Shown here: positions 5,846-6,459 of the stretch, piece after piece
How positions within the stretch are numbered: position 1 is the stretch's first letter
Layout of the letters: each line of letters opens with the position of its first letter
Origin: Chloroflexota bacterium
Lineage (GTDB): Bacteria > Chloroflexota > Dehalococcoidia > Lucifugimonadales > Lucifugimonadaceae
DNA: 6,459 bases
Assembly (NCBI GenBank): GCA_002725925.1
Contig: PBRL01000025.1
Location: 24,404 to 30,862, forward strand
Reading direction: 5' to 3'
Made by a program: the position numbers and the translations under genes
The notes under the pieces: model-generated
Told to the model about the DNA's origin: nothing
What the model saw: only the letters and a program-made list of their open reading frames with translations
The model's database searches: none

Positions 5846-6459
5846 ATGGGCATGTACTCTGCTTGGATCACCAGAGGGCTCGAATCTCGTTATAGACGAC
5901 CTGCTTTAACGGCTTCTCGGGGCACGAAGCTTAATCCGCTAAGTGAATTGTTCACATTTTTGCTTGTAATTGTTGTTTTGGTGGGAGCTATTTCCCGAGA
6001 ACCGATGATCGCAGCTCCTGGTGCTCTGGCTTTTGTTATAGCCATGGTTGCAAGAATTTGGTCAGCTCTTTCCCTAGAAGAAATCACTATTGATCGTAGT
6101 AGCTCGGTGGATCATGCTTTTCAATCTGATGAAATTGAGATCACATTTACTATCGAAAATAATAAGCCATTACCTGTGCCGTGGCTCGAGATTAACGAAT
6201 ATGTTCCACGGGGCATGTTGGTCGAAGGTCAAAAGGCAGTTGAACAGTCCTACTTAGGAGGAGCAGAAATTAAGGTTTCGACCGCATTGAGACCTTATGA
6301 AAGAGTTCGGATCAAACGGAAATTAACTGCATTGTCTAGGGGTAAGTATCGTCTAGGCAAAACCAGACTTCGGAGTGGAGATCTCTTTGGACTGTATCCG
6401 TCTGATGCTTCACTAGATCACACTGCGTGGTCGATATATGTTTATCCAAGAATCAAGCC
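5846..6459 (+). CDS. DUF58-family membrane protein, N-terminal part, 3' truncated by window edge
   Basis: The frame from ATG at 5846 is open for 204 codons to the window end. It starts at the base after the MoxR stop codon; a second in-frame ATG at 5852 is an equally likely start, and neither has a clear Shine-Dalgarno, which suggests reinitiation by ribosomes leaving the MoxR gene. After a basic N-terminus (R10-R25) come two hydrophobic segments, about 35-50 (ELFTFLLVIVVLVGAIS) and about 54-75, probably a membrane hairpin. A beta-rich domain follows (about 78-204) with PLPVPWLEINEYVP (108-121), a block typical of these proteins, and RGKYRLGKTRLRSGDLFGLY (165-184) then VYPRI (199-203). The DUF58 core with its vWA-like motif would follow beyond the window. 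MoxR and DUF58 proteins are commonly paired; the partner is presumed to be a MoxR client, with unknown cellular role. Genes for a transglutaminase-like protein often follow this pair. Confidence 0.88.
   Translation, partial: MGMYSAWITRGLESRYRRPALTASRGTKLNPLSELFTFLLVIVVLVGAISREPMIAAPGALAFVIAMVARIWSALSLEEITIDRSSSVDHAFQSDEIEITFTIENNKPLPVPWLEINEYVPRGMLVEGQKAVEQSYLGGAEIKVSTALRPYERVRIKRKLTALSRGKYRLGKTRLRSGDLFGLYPSDASLDHTAWSIYVYPRIK

Overview
The window is bacterial chromosomal DNA of roughly medium G+C. It holds four protein-coding blocks and no RNA gene, insertion sequence or CRISPR array that I can support. The gene content would fit a free-living heterotroph. It includes a pentose kinase, an AcuC-type deacetylase, a secreted membrane-tethered metallopeptidase, a sugar-acid dehydratase of the FAH fold, and a MoxR/DUF58 pair. 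My best guess at the lineage is Chloroflexota, possibly a marine SAR202-like group. This rests on general familiarity with such gene mixtures and on the peptidase architecture, not on a marker gene, so it is weak.

Layout. Positions 1-873 (+) carry the C-terminal part of a xylulokinase that begins before the window. It converges, with a 2-nt gap, on a minus-strand pair: a signal-peptide/HExxH/TM metallopeptidase (3503-2073), then an AcuC-like histone-deacetylase-fold protein (2021-876), 51 nt apart and probably co-transcribed. A 230-bp divergent intergenic region (3504-3733) with a bulged inverted repeat near its middle separates the peptidase from a plus-strand FAH-family gene (3734-4645). 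That gene closely resembles my recollection of the archaeal 2-keto-3-deoxy-D-arabinonate dehydratase. A 207-bp leader (4646-4852) with an extended -10 box and two inverted repeats precedes a MoxR AAA+ ATPase that starts at TTG (4853-5845). A DUF58 membrane protein follows with no gap and runs off the right end.

How the genes may work together. Xylulokinase is the kinase step of the isomerase route for D-xylose. The FAH protein may act in the oxidative (Weimberg-like) route, because 2-keto-3-deoxy-D-arabinonate and 2-keto-3-deoxy-D-xylonate are the same compound. The window may therefore sample two pentose fates in one organism. MoxR and DUF58 form a well-known chaperone/partner pair, usually part of a larger cell-envelope or protein-maturation operon that would continue to the right. 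I looked for an undescribed system and did not find a convincing one. The most worthwhile leads are the pentose-acid dehydratase assignment, the tethered metallopeptidase, a one-residue insertion in the AcuC active-site His motif, and the inverted repeats in the two intergenic regions.
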